A stretch of DNA of 64,000 nt from Roseovarius halotolerans (GTDB lineage Bacteria > Pseudomonadota > Alphaproteobacteria > Rhodobacterales > Rhodobacteraceae), in NCBI RefSeq assembly GCF_900172255.1, contig NZ_FWFU01000001.1, positions 744,001 to 808,000 of the forward strand, read 5' to 3'. A program made the position numbers and the translations under genes. The notes beneath the pieces were generated by a model. The model saw only the letters and a list, made by a program, of their open reading frames with translations. It was not told where the DNA came from and searched no databases. Shown piece by piece: positions 49,834 through 59,074 of this stretch (position 1 is the stretch's first letter; every line of letters starts with the position of its first letter).

Positions 49834-50187
49834 TCAACGGCGTTCGCGACGGGTGTCACGTTCGTCGCGCTTTTGCATCTGCACCGAGGGGCCTTCTTCA
49901 TGCGCGTCGGTCTTGATCGTCATGACACGCATCACGTCGTCATGCAGACGCATCAGGCGCTCCATTTCCTGCACCGCGGGCGCCGGGGCGTCGGTGCGCA
50001 GGAAGGCGTAATGCCCCTTGCGGTTCTTGTTGATCTTGTAGGCCATCGTCTTGACACCCCAGTACTCGCTGTCGACAAGCTTGCCGCCGTTGTCGGACAG
50101 GACCGAGCTGAAATGTTCGATGAGGCCTTCAGCCTGCGCGTTGGACAGATCCTGGCGCGCGATAAATACATGCTCGTAGAGCGGCAT
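49834..50187 (-). CDS. rpsF: 30S ribosomal protein S6
   Basis: 117 residues starting MPLYEHVFIARQDLS with YWGVKTMAYKINKNRKGHYA, typical of S6. The basic C-terminal tail ends RDERDTRRERR. ATG 50187 with GGAGATC upstream is preferred to the longer frame from 50253. First gene of the operon. Confidence 0.97.
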   Translation of the reverse strand: MPLYEHVFIARQDLSNAQAEGLIEHFSSVLSDNGGKLVDSEYWGVKTMAYKINKNRKGHYAFLRTDAPAPAVQEMERLMRLHDDVMRVMTIKTDAHEEGPSVQMQKRDERDTRRERR

Positions 50188-50435
50188 GTGATCTCCACTT
50201 CTTTCAAGGCGCATTTCAAAGGCGGGCCATATTCCCTTCCGCGGCCCCGCCACGAGAGACTGCGCGGTTCAAAACGTCTTGCGGAAGGAAGGGGGCGTAT
50301 ACGACGGATTTCACGCCGGGGCAAGAGCCGCCGGGCCTTCCAGATTTCTTCGCGTCATTGCCCCACTGATGCCCGAATTCGGCGCTTCTATCGGGCAGTG
50401 CAGAGTGTTGTTGCGAATGGTCCGGAGGTGGCAGA

Positions 50436-50927
50436 ATGGTTTCCCTACCCGATTACGAGAAAGAGACAGGGCAGGCGCAGCTTGCGGGCGACGCTGCGCC
50501 CGGCACGGCGTCGCCGCTCTACAGGGCGGTGCTCATGTGCCTCGGTGCGGCGCTGCTGATGGCGGCGATCGGTCTCTGGATGGTTCCGGCGGGTGCGGGC
50601 GACGAGCCGATGCTGATCGTCAAACTGCTGATTTCAGCCGTGATGCTGGCGGTCGGGCTGATGTTGCTGAGCGGGCTCAACGAACCTGCGCCATCGCCGG
50701 AAATCCAGATCGACCGGGATAGGGGCGAACTGCGGCTGATCGAACGTGGCGCGGATGGCACGGCGCGGCTGGCCGCGAGCCATGAACTCGAGGCGTTGAG
50801 CGAGGTATCGCTGTTCAACGGTGTCCTGTCGGCCAGGGATGCGCGCGGCTGCGAGCTGCTGTCGCTGCCGGTGACCGATGCACGCACCCGCGCGGCGCTG
50901 CGCGCGGCGCTCGATATCGCCAACTGA
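50436..50927 (+). CDS. Hypothetical membrane protein
   Basis: A 163-residue protein with two adjacent membrane helices (YRAVLMCLGAALLMAAIGLW at about 29-48 and IVKLLISAVMLAVGLMLLSG at about 61-80), then a soluble C-terminal domain of about 80 residues (IQIDRDRGELRLIERGADG). It resembles conserved Rhodobacteraceae proteins I cannot name. ATG 50436 has GGAGG upstream (GTCCGGAGGTGGCAGA). Divergent from rpsF. Confidence 0.75.
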   Translation: MVSLPDYEKETGQAQLAGDAAPGTASPLYRAVLMCLGAALLMAAIGLWMVPAGAGDEPMLIVKLLISAVMLAVGLMLLSGLNEPAPSPEIQIDRDRGELRLIERGADGTARLAASHELEALSEVSLFNGVLSARDARGCELLSLPVTDARTRAALRAALDIAN

Positions 50928-51090
50928 ACGTGCCTGCAGGTCGCGCAGGCCGCATCGGCCGCGCGTGAACCGTCCGGACTCTGTTCGGATCTCCACACGT
51001 TATGTTGAATTCTGGGGGGTTGCCCGAAGCGGCGGCGGACGCGAAGATGCTTGCGATTTCAACCGATCATCCAAGCATGGAGACCGCAAC

Positions 51091-51666
51091 ATGAAGTACA
51101 TGGTATTGGCCGCAGCCCTGACGATGGGAGCGACCGGGGCCTTCGCCGCGCCCGAGAAATACACACTCGATCCCAGCCACAGCCAGGTGGTATTCTCATA
51201 TAATCACCTGGGGTTTTCGACCACCTACGGCATGTTCGGGGGATTCGAGGGCGAGATCATGTTCGATCAGGACGACCCGGCCAATTCTTCGGTCAACGTG
51301 TCGATCCCGGTGCGTTCGATGATGACCGGCTGGCAAAAGCGCTTTGACCATTTCATGTCGGACGAGTTCTTCGGCGCGGCCGAGGGCGACATGGTGACGT
51401 TCTCCTCGACCGGGATCGAAGTGACGGGCGATACCACCGCCAACATCACCGGCGATCTGACGATGAACGGCGTGACCAAATCGGTCGTCCTGGCGGCGGA
51501 GCTGAACAAGAGCGACAGCCACCCGATGAAGGACGGCCAGGCATGGGCGGGGTTCGATGCAACCACAACGCTCAAACGCTCGGAATACGGCATGGATTTC
51601 GCCGTGCCCGCCGTTGGCGATGAAGTCGAGGTGATGATCTCGATCGAGGCCGGCAAGGCCGAGTGA
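51091..51666 (+). CDS. YceI family periplasmic lipid-binding-like protein
   Basis: 191 residues: signal peptide MKYMVLAAALTMGATGAFAA and a lipocalin-like YceI domain with YTLDPSHSQVVFSYNHLGFS, FDHFMSDEFFGA and ITGDLTMNGVTKSVVL. YceI proteins bind isoprenoid-type lipids in the periplasm. It is convergent with a gene whose C-terminal half is a second YceI domain. ATG 51091 lies 9 nt after GGAG. Confidence 0.93.
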   Translation: MKYMVLAAALTMGATGAFAAPEKYTLDPSHSQVVFSYNHLGFSTTYGMFGGFEGEIMFDQDDPANSSVNVSIPVRSMMTGWQKRFDHFMSDEFFGAAEGDMVTFSSTGIEVTGDTTANITGDLTMNGVTKSVVLAAELNKSDSHPMKDGQAWAGFDATTTLKRSEYGMDFAVPAVGDEVEVMISIEAGKAE

Positions 51667-51686
51667 CACGCGCCGCGTGACTGTGA

Positions 51687-51716
51687 AAGGGCCTGCCATC
51701 GATGTGGCAGGCCCTT
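51687..51716 (+). terminator. Hairpin terminator after yceI
   Basis: AAGGGCCTGCCA-TCGATG-TGGCAGGCCCTT, a perfect 12-bp stem 20 nt after the stop. The T-run is poor (TTGGCGTTTG), so termination may need the following repeat element as well. Confidence 0.65.
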
Positions 51717-51744
51717 GGCGTTTGCGGTGTCTTTCCGGACCAGT

Positions 51745-51796
51745 GCCGGGGGGCCAGCCCCCCGGACCCCCCGAGGTATTTCAAGCCAGATGAAGG
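51745..51796 (+). repeat. GC-palindromic intergenic repeat, copy 2
   Basis: Inverted copy of the element at 11601-11653, with the CCGGGGGG/CCCCCCGG hairpin and the CCGAGGTATTT and CCAGATGAAGG flanks conserved. It lies between convergent yceI and the cytochrome b561-YceI gene, the same convergent setting as copy 1. Confidence 0.75.
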
Positions 51797-51805
51797 GCGA
51801 GCAAT

Positions 51806-53041
51806 TCAGGGGGCGGCGCGTCGGGCGGTGAGATCGAAAGTGATCTCGACGCTTGCCGCCAGCGAGCCGGTGCTTTCGCCGCCGATGCCGAAGGCGCGCC
51901 GGTCCACGCTGAGGCCGCCTTGGGCGGTGGCGCTGTCGCCCTGGATATCGAGGGTGAAGGGCATTTCGACGGGGACGGATTGGTCGCGGATGGTGAGCGT
52001 GCCGCGCGCAAGTTTGCCGTCGTCGGTGCTGAGCAGGTCGGCGTTGAAGCGGGCGGTGGGGAAGGCTTCGGCGTTGAAGTAATCCGCGCCGAGCGCTTCG
52101 CTTGTGACCGAGCCTAGGGTCAGGGAGGGGATCGAGATCGTCACGTCGACGCTGCCGTGGCGGCCATTGGCATCGGCGGAATCGCTGTAGTCTATCGACG
52201 CCGTCCAGTCGGCGAAGCTGCCGGTCACTTCGGAGCCCATCTGAACGACGGTGATCTGCAGGCTGCCATCCTCTACCTGCCATTCGCTTTCCACCGCGTC
52301 GAGAGGGGCGCCCTGTACGGCGATGTCGGCGGCGTGGTCGCGGGGGGTGAACCAGCCCAGCCAGCCGGCGCCGCCCAGTACCGCGCCCCAGAGCGCCAGC
52401 GCGGTAAGAAGCGGCAGGACATGGCCGGGTTGGCGTTCGGTTGGAAGGGCCGGGTTCTGGCCGGGCAGCATCCGGCGCAGCGTGGCGTCACCGTCCAGCA
52501 GATGATGCTTGAGCGCGCCCGCCACATGCAGTGCGATGGCCGCGAGCAGCATCCATTGCAGCAGGTAATGCAGCGTCCCGGTGATATCAGCGAGGCGCTC
52601 GTCCTTGGGCACGAGGGGCAGGGATTGACCGAGCGGCCACCAGATCGGCGCGAAGCCCGAGCTTGCCGCGTGGTGCACCCAGCCGCTGAGGGGCACTGCG
52701 ACCAGCGAGCCGTAAAGCAGCCAATGCACGGTTTCGGCGAGCCATGCCTCGGCAGGCTTGTCGCCATTGAGAAGCGCCGGTTTGGGCTGGCCGATGGCCC
52801 AGGCTATGCGTGCCAGCGCCACAAAGAAGAGCGCAACGCCGATGGTCTTGTGCATCGAGAAGAGCGTGGCGGCGAGCTGAAGCGCGGAGTCGTCGGGGCT
52901 GGCGCTGCCACCGCGCACGTCGTGGGCGAGGTCGCTGGCCAACAGCCCGAGGGGGAACATCGCCAGGATCAGCAGGGCGGTCAGCCAGTGAAAGGTCTTG
53001 GTGACGCTGCCATAGGTCGTGCTGGTATTGCTGAGCGGCAT
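51806..53041 (-). CDS. Cytochrome b561-YceI fusion protein
   Basis: 411 residues. The N-terminal half (about 1-225) is a b561-type di-heme cytochrome with TKTFHWLTALLILAMFPLG, LFSMHKTIGVALFFVALARI, VHWLLYGSLVAVPLSGWVHH and LHYLLQWMLLAAIALHVAGA carrying the heme histidines. The C-terminal half (about 250-411) is a YceI domain (VTGSFADWTASIDY, GTLTIRDQSVPVEMPF). Probable role is transmembrane electron transfer with a periplasmic lipid/quinone-binding module; that is inference. Divergent from fabD. Confidence 0.9.
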   Translation of the reverse strand: MPLSNTSTTYGSVTKTFHWLTALLILAMFPLGLLASDLAHDVRGGSASPDDSALQLAATLFSMHKTIGVALFFVALARIAWAIGQPKPALLNGDKPAEAWLAETVHWLLYGSLVAVPLSGWVHHAASSGFAPIWWPLGQSLPLVPKDERLADITGTLHYLLQWMLLAAIALHVAGALKHHLLDGDATLRRMLPGQNPALPTERQPGHVLPLLTALALWGAVLGGAGWLGWFTPRDHAADIAVQGAPLDAVESEWQVEDGSLQITVVQMGSEVTGSFADWTASIDYSDSADANGRHGSVDVTISIPSLTLGSVTSEALGADYFNAEAFPTARFNADLLSTDDGKLARGTLTIRDQSVPVEMPFTLDIQGDSATAQGGLSVDRRAFGIGGESTGSLAASVEITFDLTARRAAP

Positions 53042-53207
53042 CGTGCGGGGCTCCTGATGGTTGCGGGCTTTGTAGCGACATTAGCGGAGCATGCGGGCGG
53101 GGCAATGGTGCAGGGCGCACAGGCGCCGTGCGTCGGTGTTGGGCGTTGCCTCTGTGCACGAGGCGCGGTATCGGGTTGCAGCACAGCTATTCGGGAGGCA
53201 GGAGACC

Positions 53208-54152
53208 ATGATGAGCCGAGCATTCGTATTCCCCGGGCAGGGCGCCCAGACCATCGGAATGGGGCAGGCTCTGGCCGGGGCCTATCCGGCCGCCAAAGCC
53301 GTGTTCGAGGAGGTCGACGAGGCCCTGGGCGAAAAGCTGAGCGCGCTGATCTGGGAGGGCGAGCAGGACGAGCTGACCCTTACGCAGAACGCCCAGCCCG
53401 CGCTGATGGCCACCTCGCTGGCGGCGATGCGTGCGCTGGAGGCCGAGGGCGTCGGCGTGGATGCGGCCGCGATGGTGGCGGGGCATTCGCTGGGCGAATA
53501 TTCGGCGCTGGCGGCGGCGGGCGCGCTGAGCATCGCCGATTGCGCGCGCCTGCTGCGCATTCGGGGCGAGGCCATGCAGAAGGCCGTGCCGGTGGGCGAG
53601 GGCGCGATGGCGGCCATTCTGGGCCTTGATCTGGAGGCCGTGCGCGAGGTGGCGGAGGCCGCCGCGCAGGGCGAGGTCTGCCAGGCGGCCAATGACAACG
53701 ACCCCGGACAGGTGGTGGTCTCGGGCGCGAAATCCGCCGTGGAACGCGCGGTGGAGATCGCCAAGGAGAAGGGCGCCAAGCGCGCGATGTTGCTGCCTGT
53801 GAGCGCGCCTTTTCATTGCGCATTGATGCAGCCTGCCGCCGATGTGATGCAGGAGGCGCTGAGCGGGGTCGAGATGGCCGCGCCCAAGGTGCCGCTGGTG
53901 GCCAATGTGCTGGCCGCACCGGTCAGCGATCCGGCGGAGATCCGCAAGCTGCTGGTCAGCCAGGTCACCGGCGCGGTACGCTGGCGCGAGTCGGTGCTTT
54001 ACATGGCGGGTGAGGGTGTGAGCGAGCTTTGGGAGATCGGCGCGGGCAAGGCGCTGAGTGGCATGGCCCGCCGGATCGACCGCGACCTGACCACTCGCGC
54101 CATCGGCACGCCCGAGGATGTCGCGGCGGCTGTCGCGGCGCTGAACGGCTGA
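53208..54152 (+). CDS. fabD: Malonyl-CoA:ACP transacylase
   Basis: Loads malonate onto ACP for fatty acid synthesis. 314 residues with FVFPGQGAQTIGMGQAL at the start, QPALMATSLAAMRAL, the nucleophile motif GHSLGEYSAL and PVSAPFHCALMQPA with the catalytic His. ATG 53208 has GGAG upstream; a second ATG follows at 53211. 76 nt before fabG. Confidence 0.95.
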   Translation: MMSRAFVFPGQGAQTIGMGQALAGAYPAAKAVFEEVDEALGEKLSALIWEGEQDELTLTQNAQPALMATSLAAMRALEAEGVGVDAAAMVAGHSLGEYSALAAAGALSIADCARLLRIRGEAMQKAVPVGEGAMAAILGLDLEAVREVAEAAAQGEVCQAANDNDPGQVVVSGAKSAVERAVEIAKEKGAKRAMLLPVSAPFHCALMQPAADVMQEALSGVEMAAPKVPLVANVLAAPVSDPAEIRKLLVSQVTGAVRWRESVLYMAGEGVSELWEIGAGKALSGMARRIDRDLTTRAIGTPEDVAAAVAALNG

Positions 54153-54228
54153 GGCCGCGGGAAGCGCGAATTTTCAGGCCGGGTCGCCAGGATGCGGTCC
54201 GGCGCCAGAACCGAAAGGATGCAAGAGC

Positions 54229-54966
54229 ATGTTTGATCTGACAGGGAAAACCGCGCTGGTCACCGGCGCGTCGGGCGGGATCGGCGGTGCGATCGCCAAG
54301 GCGCTGCATGGCGCGGGTGCCAGCGTCGGGCTGAGCGGCACGCGGACCGAGCCGCTGGAAGCGCTGGCGGGCGAGTTGGGCGAGCGCGCCCATGTGCTGC
54401 CCTGCAATCTGGGCGACGCCGAGTCGGTCGAGGCGCTGCCCAAGCAGGCGATCGAGGCCATGGGCGGGCTGGATATCCTGGTCAACAATGCCGGGATCAC
54501 CCGCGACCAGATCTTCATGCGCATGTCCGACGAGGAATGGGCGCAGGTCCTGGATGTGAACCTGACATCCGCGATGCGGCTTTGCCGGGGCGTCATGCGC
54601 CCGATGATGAAGGCCCGCTGGGGGCGGATCATCAATATCAGCTCGATCGTCGGCGCGACGGGCAATCCCGGTCAGGCCAATTACGCGGCCTCGAAGGCGG
54701 CGTTGATCGGGATGACCAAATCCATCGCCTATGAGGTTGCGAGTCGCGGCATCACCGCCAATGCGGTTGCGCCGGGCTTCATCGCCACGGCCATGACCGA
54801 CAAGCTGAACGACGATCAGAAAGAGAAGATCAACGCCCAGATCCCCGCCGCGCGGATGGGCACCCCCGAAGAGATTGCGGCGGCGGTTCTCTACCTGGCG
54901 AGCCCCGAGGCGGGTTATGTCACCGGCAGCACGTTGCATGTGAATGGCGGCATGGCGATGCTCTGA
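54229..54966 (+). CDS. fabG: 3-oxoacyl-ACP reductase
   Basis: NADPH-dependent ketoreductase of fatty acid elongation. 245 residues with TGASGGIGGAIAKALHGAG, NNAGITRDQIFMRM, the Ser in INISSIVGATGNPGQANYAA and the Y-x3-K in YAASKAALIGM. It follows fabD in the same operon. Intact active site, unlike the SDR at 16989. Confidence 0.96.
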   Translation: MFDLTGKTALVTGASGGIGGAIAKALHGAGASVGLSGTRTEPLEALAGELGERAHVLPCNLGDAESVEALPKQAIEAMGGLDILVNNAGITRDQIFMRMSDEEWAQVLDVNLTSAMRLCRGVMRPMMKARWGRIINISSIVGATGNPGQANYAASKAALIGMTKSIAYEVASRGITANAVAPGFIATAMTDKLNDDQKEKINAQIPAARMGTPEEIAAAVLYLASPEAGYVTGSTLHVNGGMAML

Positions 54967-55185
54967 TTCCCATCCGCCTTTGCACGATCCTTCGCAGGGC
55001 GGGGGTGAACGGGGCGGTGACGCCGCCCGGCATGGGGTGAGGCAGGGCTGGATGCGCGATACGTGGCCGCAGCGTTCAACTCCGGATTGTCGGTGCGGTG
55101 TAAGCGCTTAGCCACCCTGCATGATCCCTGTCCGGGGGCTGCAGGCCATCCTTTGCAGAGCGTCTCATACCCCTTGCGAAAGGAT

Positions 55186-55213
55186 TTGCCTACGGCGCGC
55201 CATGTGCTATAGG
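55186..55213 (+). promoter_or_regulatory. Putative acpP promoter
   Basis: TTGCCT-N16-TATAGG, about 150 nt before the acpP ATG. It lies in the 396-nt gene-free stretch 54967-55362, in which I see no other gene or RNA. Confidence 0.45.
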
Positions 55214-55362
55214 CGGCGCAGACCGGCTGGGAGAAGTGCCCGGCTGCCCGTGAGGACGGGATCACCGAGCCGCCCGGAGAGGGGCATCACCATGGCCGCT
55301 TCCCGGCTTGGGCAGGGGCAGAAAGCGGGTCGGCAGACCCGGAGAAAGATGAGGATTAAGAC

Positions 55363-55596
55363 ATGAGCGATATCGCAGACCGCGTGAAGAAGATCGTCGT
55401 CGAGCATCTCGGCGTTGAAGAAGACAAGGTGACCGAGAACGCTTCGTTCATCGACGATCTGGGGGCGGACAGCCTTGATACGGTCGAGCTGGTCATGGCC
55501 TTTGAAGAAGAGTTCGGCATCGAGATTCCCGATGACGCGGCCGAGACCATCCAGACATTCGGTGATGCGGTGAAGTTCATCAGCGACGCGTCGTAA
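55363..55596 (+). CDS. acpP: Acyl carrier protein
   Basis: 77 residues, acidic, with the phosphopantetheine serine S37 in [30 protein letters not shown] is the standard N-terminus. It sits between fabG and fabF and is ended by a strong terminator, consistent with its need for high separate expression. Confidence 0.97.
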   Translation: MSDIADRVKKIVVEHLGVEEDKVTENASFIDDLGADSLDTVELVMAFEEEFGIEIPDDAAETIQTFGDAVKFISDAS

Positions 55597-55623
55597 AGAC
55601 GACGACATTCGCCTTCGGGCATG

Positions 55624-55653
55624 AGGCCCCTGCCGTATGGCGGGGGCCTTTTT
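55624..55653 (+). terminator. Rho-independent terminator of acpP
   Basis: GGCCCCTGCC-GTAT-GGCGGGGGCC followed by TTTTTCG, 28 nt after the stop. Confidence 0.9.
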
Positions 55654-55792
55654 CGTGCTGAATCCCGGCGCGGGGACGTGAACGGGCGCTATCATGCCGA
55701 TTTGACGATATCGGGACTCGGCGATGGCCTTCATGCTGTGCAGGGTCCGGGCAGAGCCGGGCAGGGCATCGCAAACCGGGGGCGCCAGTGTC

Positions 55793-56536
55793 ATGATCAT
55801 CTATCCCACACTCGAACTGATGAACGGCAAATGCGTGTCGCTGACGCGCGGGCGGCTGGATGAGCCGGTGATCTGGCATGTCGATCCGGTGGCGACCGCG
55901 CGCGGCTTTGCCACGGCCGGGGCGTCCTGGATGCATCTGACCGATATCGACGCGCTGAGCGGCGAGGACGGCAATGACGAGCTGATCGAGGAGATCATCC
56001 GCTCGGTGGGTATCCCGGTGCAGTTGGGCGGGGGTTTTCGCGCACGCGAGCGGGTGACGAAATGGATCGATCGGGGCGCGGGGCGGATCGTGATCGGGAC
56101 GATGGCGGCGCATGATCCCGAATTGCTGCGCGAGCTGGCGCGCCGTCACCCCGACCAGATCGTGCTGGCGGTGGATGTCCACAAGGGCTGGGTGATGACC
56201 GAAGGCTGGAAATCGCGCAGCGCCTTTGAGCCGGAGGCCTATGTGAAGGCCTTCGATGACGTGCCGCTGGCGGGAATCATCGTCACCGATATCGACGCGG
56301 ATATAGAGGACAGCGATGGCAGCCTGGGGGTTTTGACGGGGCTGGCGGCACAGACCCGCCACCCTGTAATCGCGCGCGGCACGGTACGCTGCGCCGATGA
56401 TGTCGCACGGCTGAAATACGTGCCCAATATCGCAGGCACGCTGATCGGCCGGGCGCTGTTGTCGCGCGATGTCGATCTTTCCGAGGCACTGGCGCTGGCA
56501 GCAGCCGATCCCGGCCCGACCGCCGCGTTTCGCTAG
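55793..56536 (+). CDS. HisA/HisF-related TIM-barrel protein
   Basis: A 247-residue phosphate-binding barrel similar to HisA. MIIYPTLELMNGKCVSLTRG is the start, MHLTDIDALSGEDGN, IPVQLGGGFRARERV and RIVIGTMA are phosphate-site strands. HisA has catalytic Asp8; here it is Glu8 (PTLEL), while the second acid, D128 in LAVDVHKGW, is kept. The setting, between acpP and fabF, is not a histidine operon. It could be a HisA paralogue with altered substrate. ATG 55793 is chosen for alignment to HisA; a start at 55724 is possible. Confidence 0.82.
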   Translation: MIIYPTLELMNGKCVSLTRGRLDEPVIWHVDPVATARGFATAGASWMHLTDIDALSGEDGNDELIEEIIRSVGIPVQLGGGFRARERVTKWIDRGAGRIVIGTMAAHDPELLRELARRHPDQIVLAVDVHKGWVMTEGWKSRSAFEPEAYVKAFDDVPLAGIIVTDIDADIEDSDGSLGVLTGLAAQTRHPVIARGTVRCADDVARLKYVPNIAGTLIGRALLSRDVDLSEALALAAADPGPTAAFR

Positions 56537-56655
56537 GGGGCGCGAATTTCGGCGGCAGGGTGTCACGCTGACATGAGCCGGGCGCAGTGCTCTTGCCCAC
56601 CGGGGGCAAGGCGGGTTATGAGCAACCCTTGAAACGACATGGAAAGGGCAGCAGC

Positions 56656-57915
56656 ATGCGTCGAGTGGTTGTCACCGGACTGGGATTGGTCACGCCTCTG
56701 GCCTCTGGCGTCGAGGAAAGCTGGAAAAGGCTGCTGGACGGGCAATCGGGCGCGGGCACGATCACCCGTTTCGATCCCGTCAACGTGGCGACCAAATACG
56801 CCTGCGAGGTGCCGCTTGGCGATGGCAGCGACGGCACGTTCAACGCCGACGATCACATGGCCCCCAAGGAACGCCGCAAGGTGGATGATTTCATCCTCTA
56901 TGGTGTGGCCGCGGCCGACATGGCGGTGAAGGATGCGGGCTGGACGCCTGAAGATGACGAGAGCCGCGAGCGCACCGGCGTGATGCTGGGCTCGGGGATC
57001 GGCGGGCTGCGCTCGATCGAGGAGACGACTCTGGTGATCCGCGACAAGGGTGTGCGGCGGGTGTCGCCGTTCTTCATCCCCGGCGCGCTGATCAACCTGA
57101 TCAGCGGGCAGGTCAGCATCCGCTATGGTTTCAAGGGCCCCAACCATTCCGTGGTCACCGCCTGTTCGACGGGCGCGCATGCGATCGGGGATGCCTCGCG
57201 TCTGATCCAGTTCGGGGATGCCGACGTGATGGTCGCAGGCGGCGCCGAGGCGGCGATCTGCGAGATCGGGATCGCCGGGTTCAATGCCTGCAAGGCGCTG
57301 TCGACCAAATGGGCGGACGACCCCAAGTCCGCCAGCCGCCCTTATGACGAGGAGCGCGACGGCTTCGTCATGGGTGAGGGCGCCGGGGTTGTCGTGCTGG
57401 AGGAATACGAGCACGCCAAGGCGCGCGGCGCCAAGATCTATGCCGAGGTTCTGGGCTATGGATTGTCGGGCGACGCCTATCATATCACCGCCCCTTCGGA
57501 AGATGGCGACGGCGGGTTCAGGGCCATGCAGTCGGCGCTGAAACATGCCGGGATCACGCCCGACCAGGTGGATTACGTCAATGCACACGGGACCAGCACC
57601 ATGGCCGACCCGATCGAGCTGCGGGCGGTCGAGCGGTTGCTGGGCGATGCGGCTGGCAAGGCGACGATGAGTTCGACGAAATCCTCGACCGGGCACCTGT
57701 TGGGCGCGGCGGGGGCGATCGAGGCGATCTTCTCGATCCTGGCGATCAGGGATAACGTGGCACCGCCGACGATCAACCTCGATAACCCGGCGGTGGAGAC
57801 CGCGTTGAACCTGGCGCCCAATGCCAAGCAGGAACGCAAGATCGATGTGGCGATCTCGAACAGCTTCGGATTTGGTGGCACCAATGCCTGTCTTTGCCTT
57901 GGGACGCCGCGCTGA
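56656..57915 (+). CDS. fabF: 3-oxoacyl-ACP synthase II
   Basis: Elongating ketosynthase of type II fatty acid synthesis. 419 residues with MRRVVVTGLGLVTPLASGVE, the active-site Cys in VTACSTGAHA, and both His residues in NAHGTSTMADP and SSTGHLLGAAG; the end is GFGGTNACL. ATG 56656 follows GGAAAGGGCAG. The stop overlaps mltG by 1 nt. Confidence 0.96.
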   Translation: MRRVVVTGLGLVTPLASGVEESWKRLLDGQSGAGTITRFDPVNVATKYACEVPLGDGSDGTFNADDHMAPKERRKVDDFILYGVAAADMAVKDAGWTPEDDESRERTGVMLGSGIGGLRSIEETTLVIRDKGVRRVSPFFIPGALINLISGQVSIRYGFKGPNHSVVTACSTGAHAIGDASRLIQFGDADVMVAGGAEAAICEIGIAGFNACKALSTKWADDPKSASRPYDEERDGFVMGEGAGVVVLEEYEHAKARGAKIYAEVLGYGLSGDAYHITAPSEDGDGGFRAMQSALKHAGITPDQVDYVNAHGTSTMADPIELRAVERLLGDAAGKATMSSTKSSTGHLLGAAGAIEAIFSILAIRDNVAPPTINLDNPAVETALNLAPNAKQERKIDVAISNSFGFGGTNACLCLGTPR

Positions 57916-59069
57916 TGTGGCGCCATATTGCCTCTAACGTCCTGACTTTCCTTGTTGTTCTGGTTTTCCTCCTGGGTGGGGTGATCCTGTGGGGGCAGTC
58001 CGAGTACAATGCCCGCGGGCCGCTTGAGGAGCCGATCTGCCTGAGGGTGGAACGCGGCAGCAACATGCGCGCAGTGTCGCGCAAGCTGCAGAACGAGGGC
58101 GCCATCAGCAATGGCACCATCTTTCGCGTAGGCGCGGATTATACCAACAAGAACAGTCAGTTGAAGGCCGGAAGCTGGCTGGTGCCCGAGGGCGCCAGCA
58201 TGTCCGAGATCATCGACCTTGTCACGCGGGGTGGCGCAAGCACCTGCGGGACCGAGGTTGTCTACCGGATCGGCGTGACCGATTCGGAGATCGAGGTGCG
58301 CGAACTGGACCCGGCGACCAACCGCTATGTCGAGAAAGCCGCCTTCAAACCCGGTGCGGAAGAGACCCCGGATGCCTATGAAACCGTGCGCGATCAAGCG
58401 GATACACGATATCGCATCGCCGTGGCCGAGGGGGTCACGAGCTGGCAGATCGTCGAGGGACTGAAAGCCGTCGACGTGCTGGCGGGAGAGGTTACCAAGA
58501 CCCCGCCCGAAGGCAGCCTTGCGCCCGACAGCTATGAGGTCAGGACCGGCGACAGCCGCGCGGCTGTCATCGAAAAAATGCAGGCCAAGCAGGAGGCTAT
58601 CCTGAACGAGGCCTGGGAGAAGCGGCCCGATGACCTGCCGGTTAACAGCCCGGACGAGCTGTTGATCCTGGCGTCGATCATCGAGAAGGAAACCGGCGTG
58701 CCCGAAGAGCGCGGGCAGGTGGCGAGCGTCTTCATCAACCGGCTGCGGGCGGGGATGCGGCTACAGACCGACCCGACCGTGATCTATGGCATCACCAAGG
58801 GCGAGGGCGTATTGGGCCGGGGTCTGCGGCAAAGCGAGCTTCGCCGCGCAACTCCTTGGAATACATACGTAATCGAGGGACTACCGCCGACGCCGATCGC
58901 CAATCCGGGCCGCGCCAGCATCGAGGCGGCGGTCGATCCGGCGGAGACGGATTTCATCTTTTTCGTCGCGGATGGGACCGGCGGGCACGCCTTTGCCAGA
59001 ACACTGGACGAGCATAACCGCAACGTGGCGCGCTGGCGCGAGATCGAGGCCGAGCGCAAGACCGACTGA
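57915..59069 (+). CDS. mltG: Endolytic transglycosylase MltG
   Basis: Cuts nascent glycan strands, setting peptidoglycan chain length. 384 residues with an N-terminal membrane anchor (ASNVLTFLVVLVFLLGGVIL), a LysM-like domain and the catalytic block LASIIEKETGVPEERGQVAS followed by MRLQTDPTVIYGI. It overlaps fabF, so the pair is coupled; a fabF-mltG arrangement is common. The GTTYTGTAC array begins 6 nt past its stop. Confidence 0.95.
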   Translation: MWRHIASNVLTFLVVLVFLLGGVILWGQSEYNARGPLEEPICLRVERGSNMRAVSRKLQNEGAISNGTIFRVGADYTNKNSQLKAGSWLVPEGASMSEIIDLVTRGGASTCGTEVVYRIGVTDSEIEVRELDPATNRYVEKAAFKPGAEETPDAYETVRDQADTRYRIAVAEGVTSWQIVEGLKAVDVLAGEVTKTPPEGSLAPDSYEVRTGDSRAAVIEKMQAKQEAILNEAWEKRPDDLPVNSPDELLILASIIEKETGVPEERGQVASVFINRLRAGMRLQTDPTVIYGITKGEGVLGRGLRQSELRRATPWNTYVIEGLPPTPIANPGRASIEAAVDPAETDFIFFVADGTGGHAFARTLDEHNRNVARWREIEAERKTD

Positions 59070-59074
59070 GCAGC

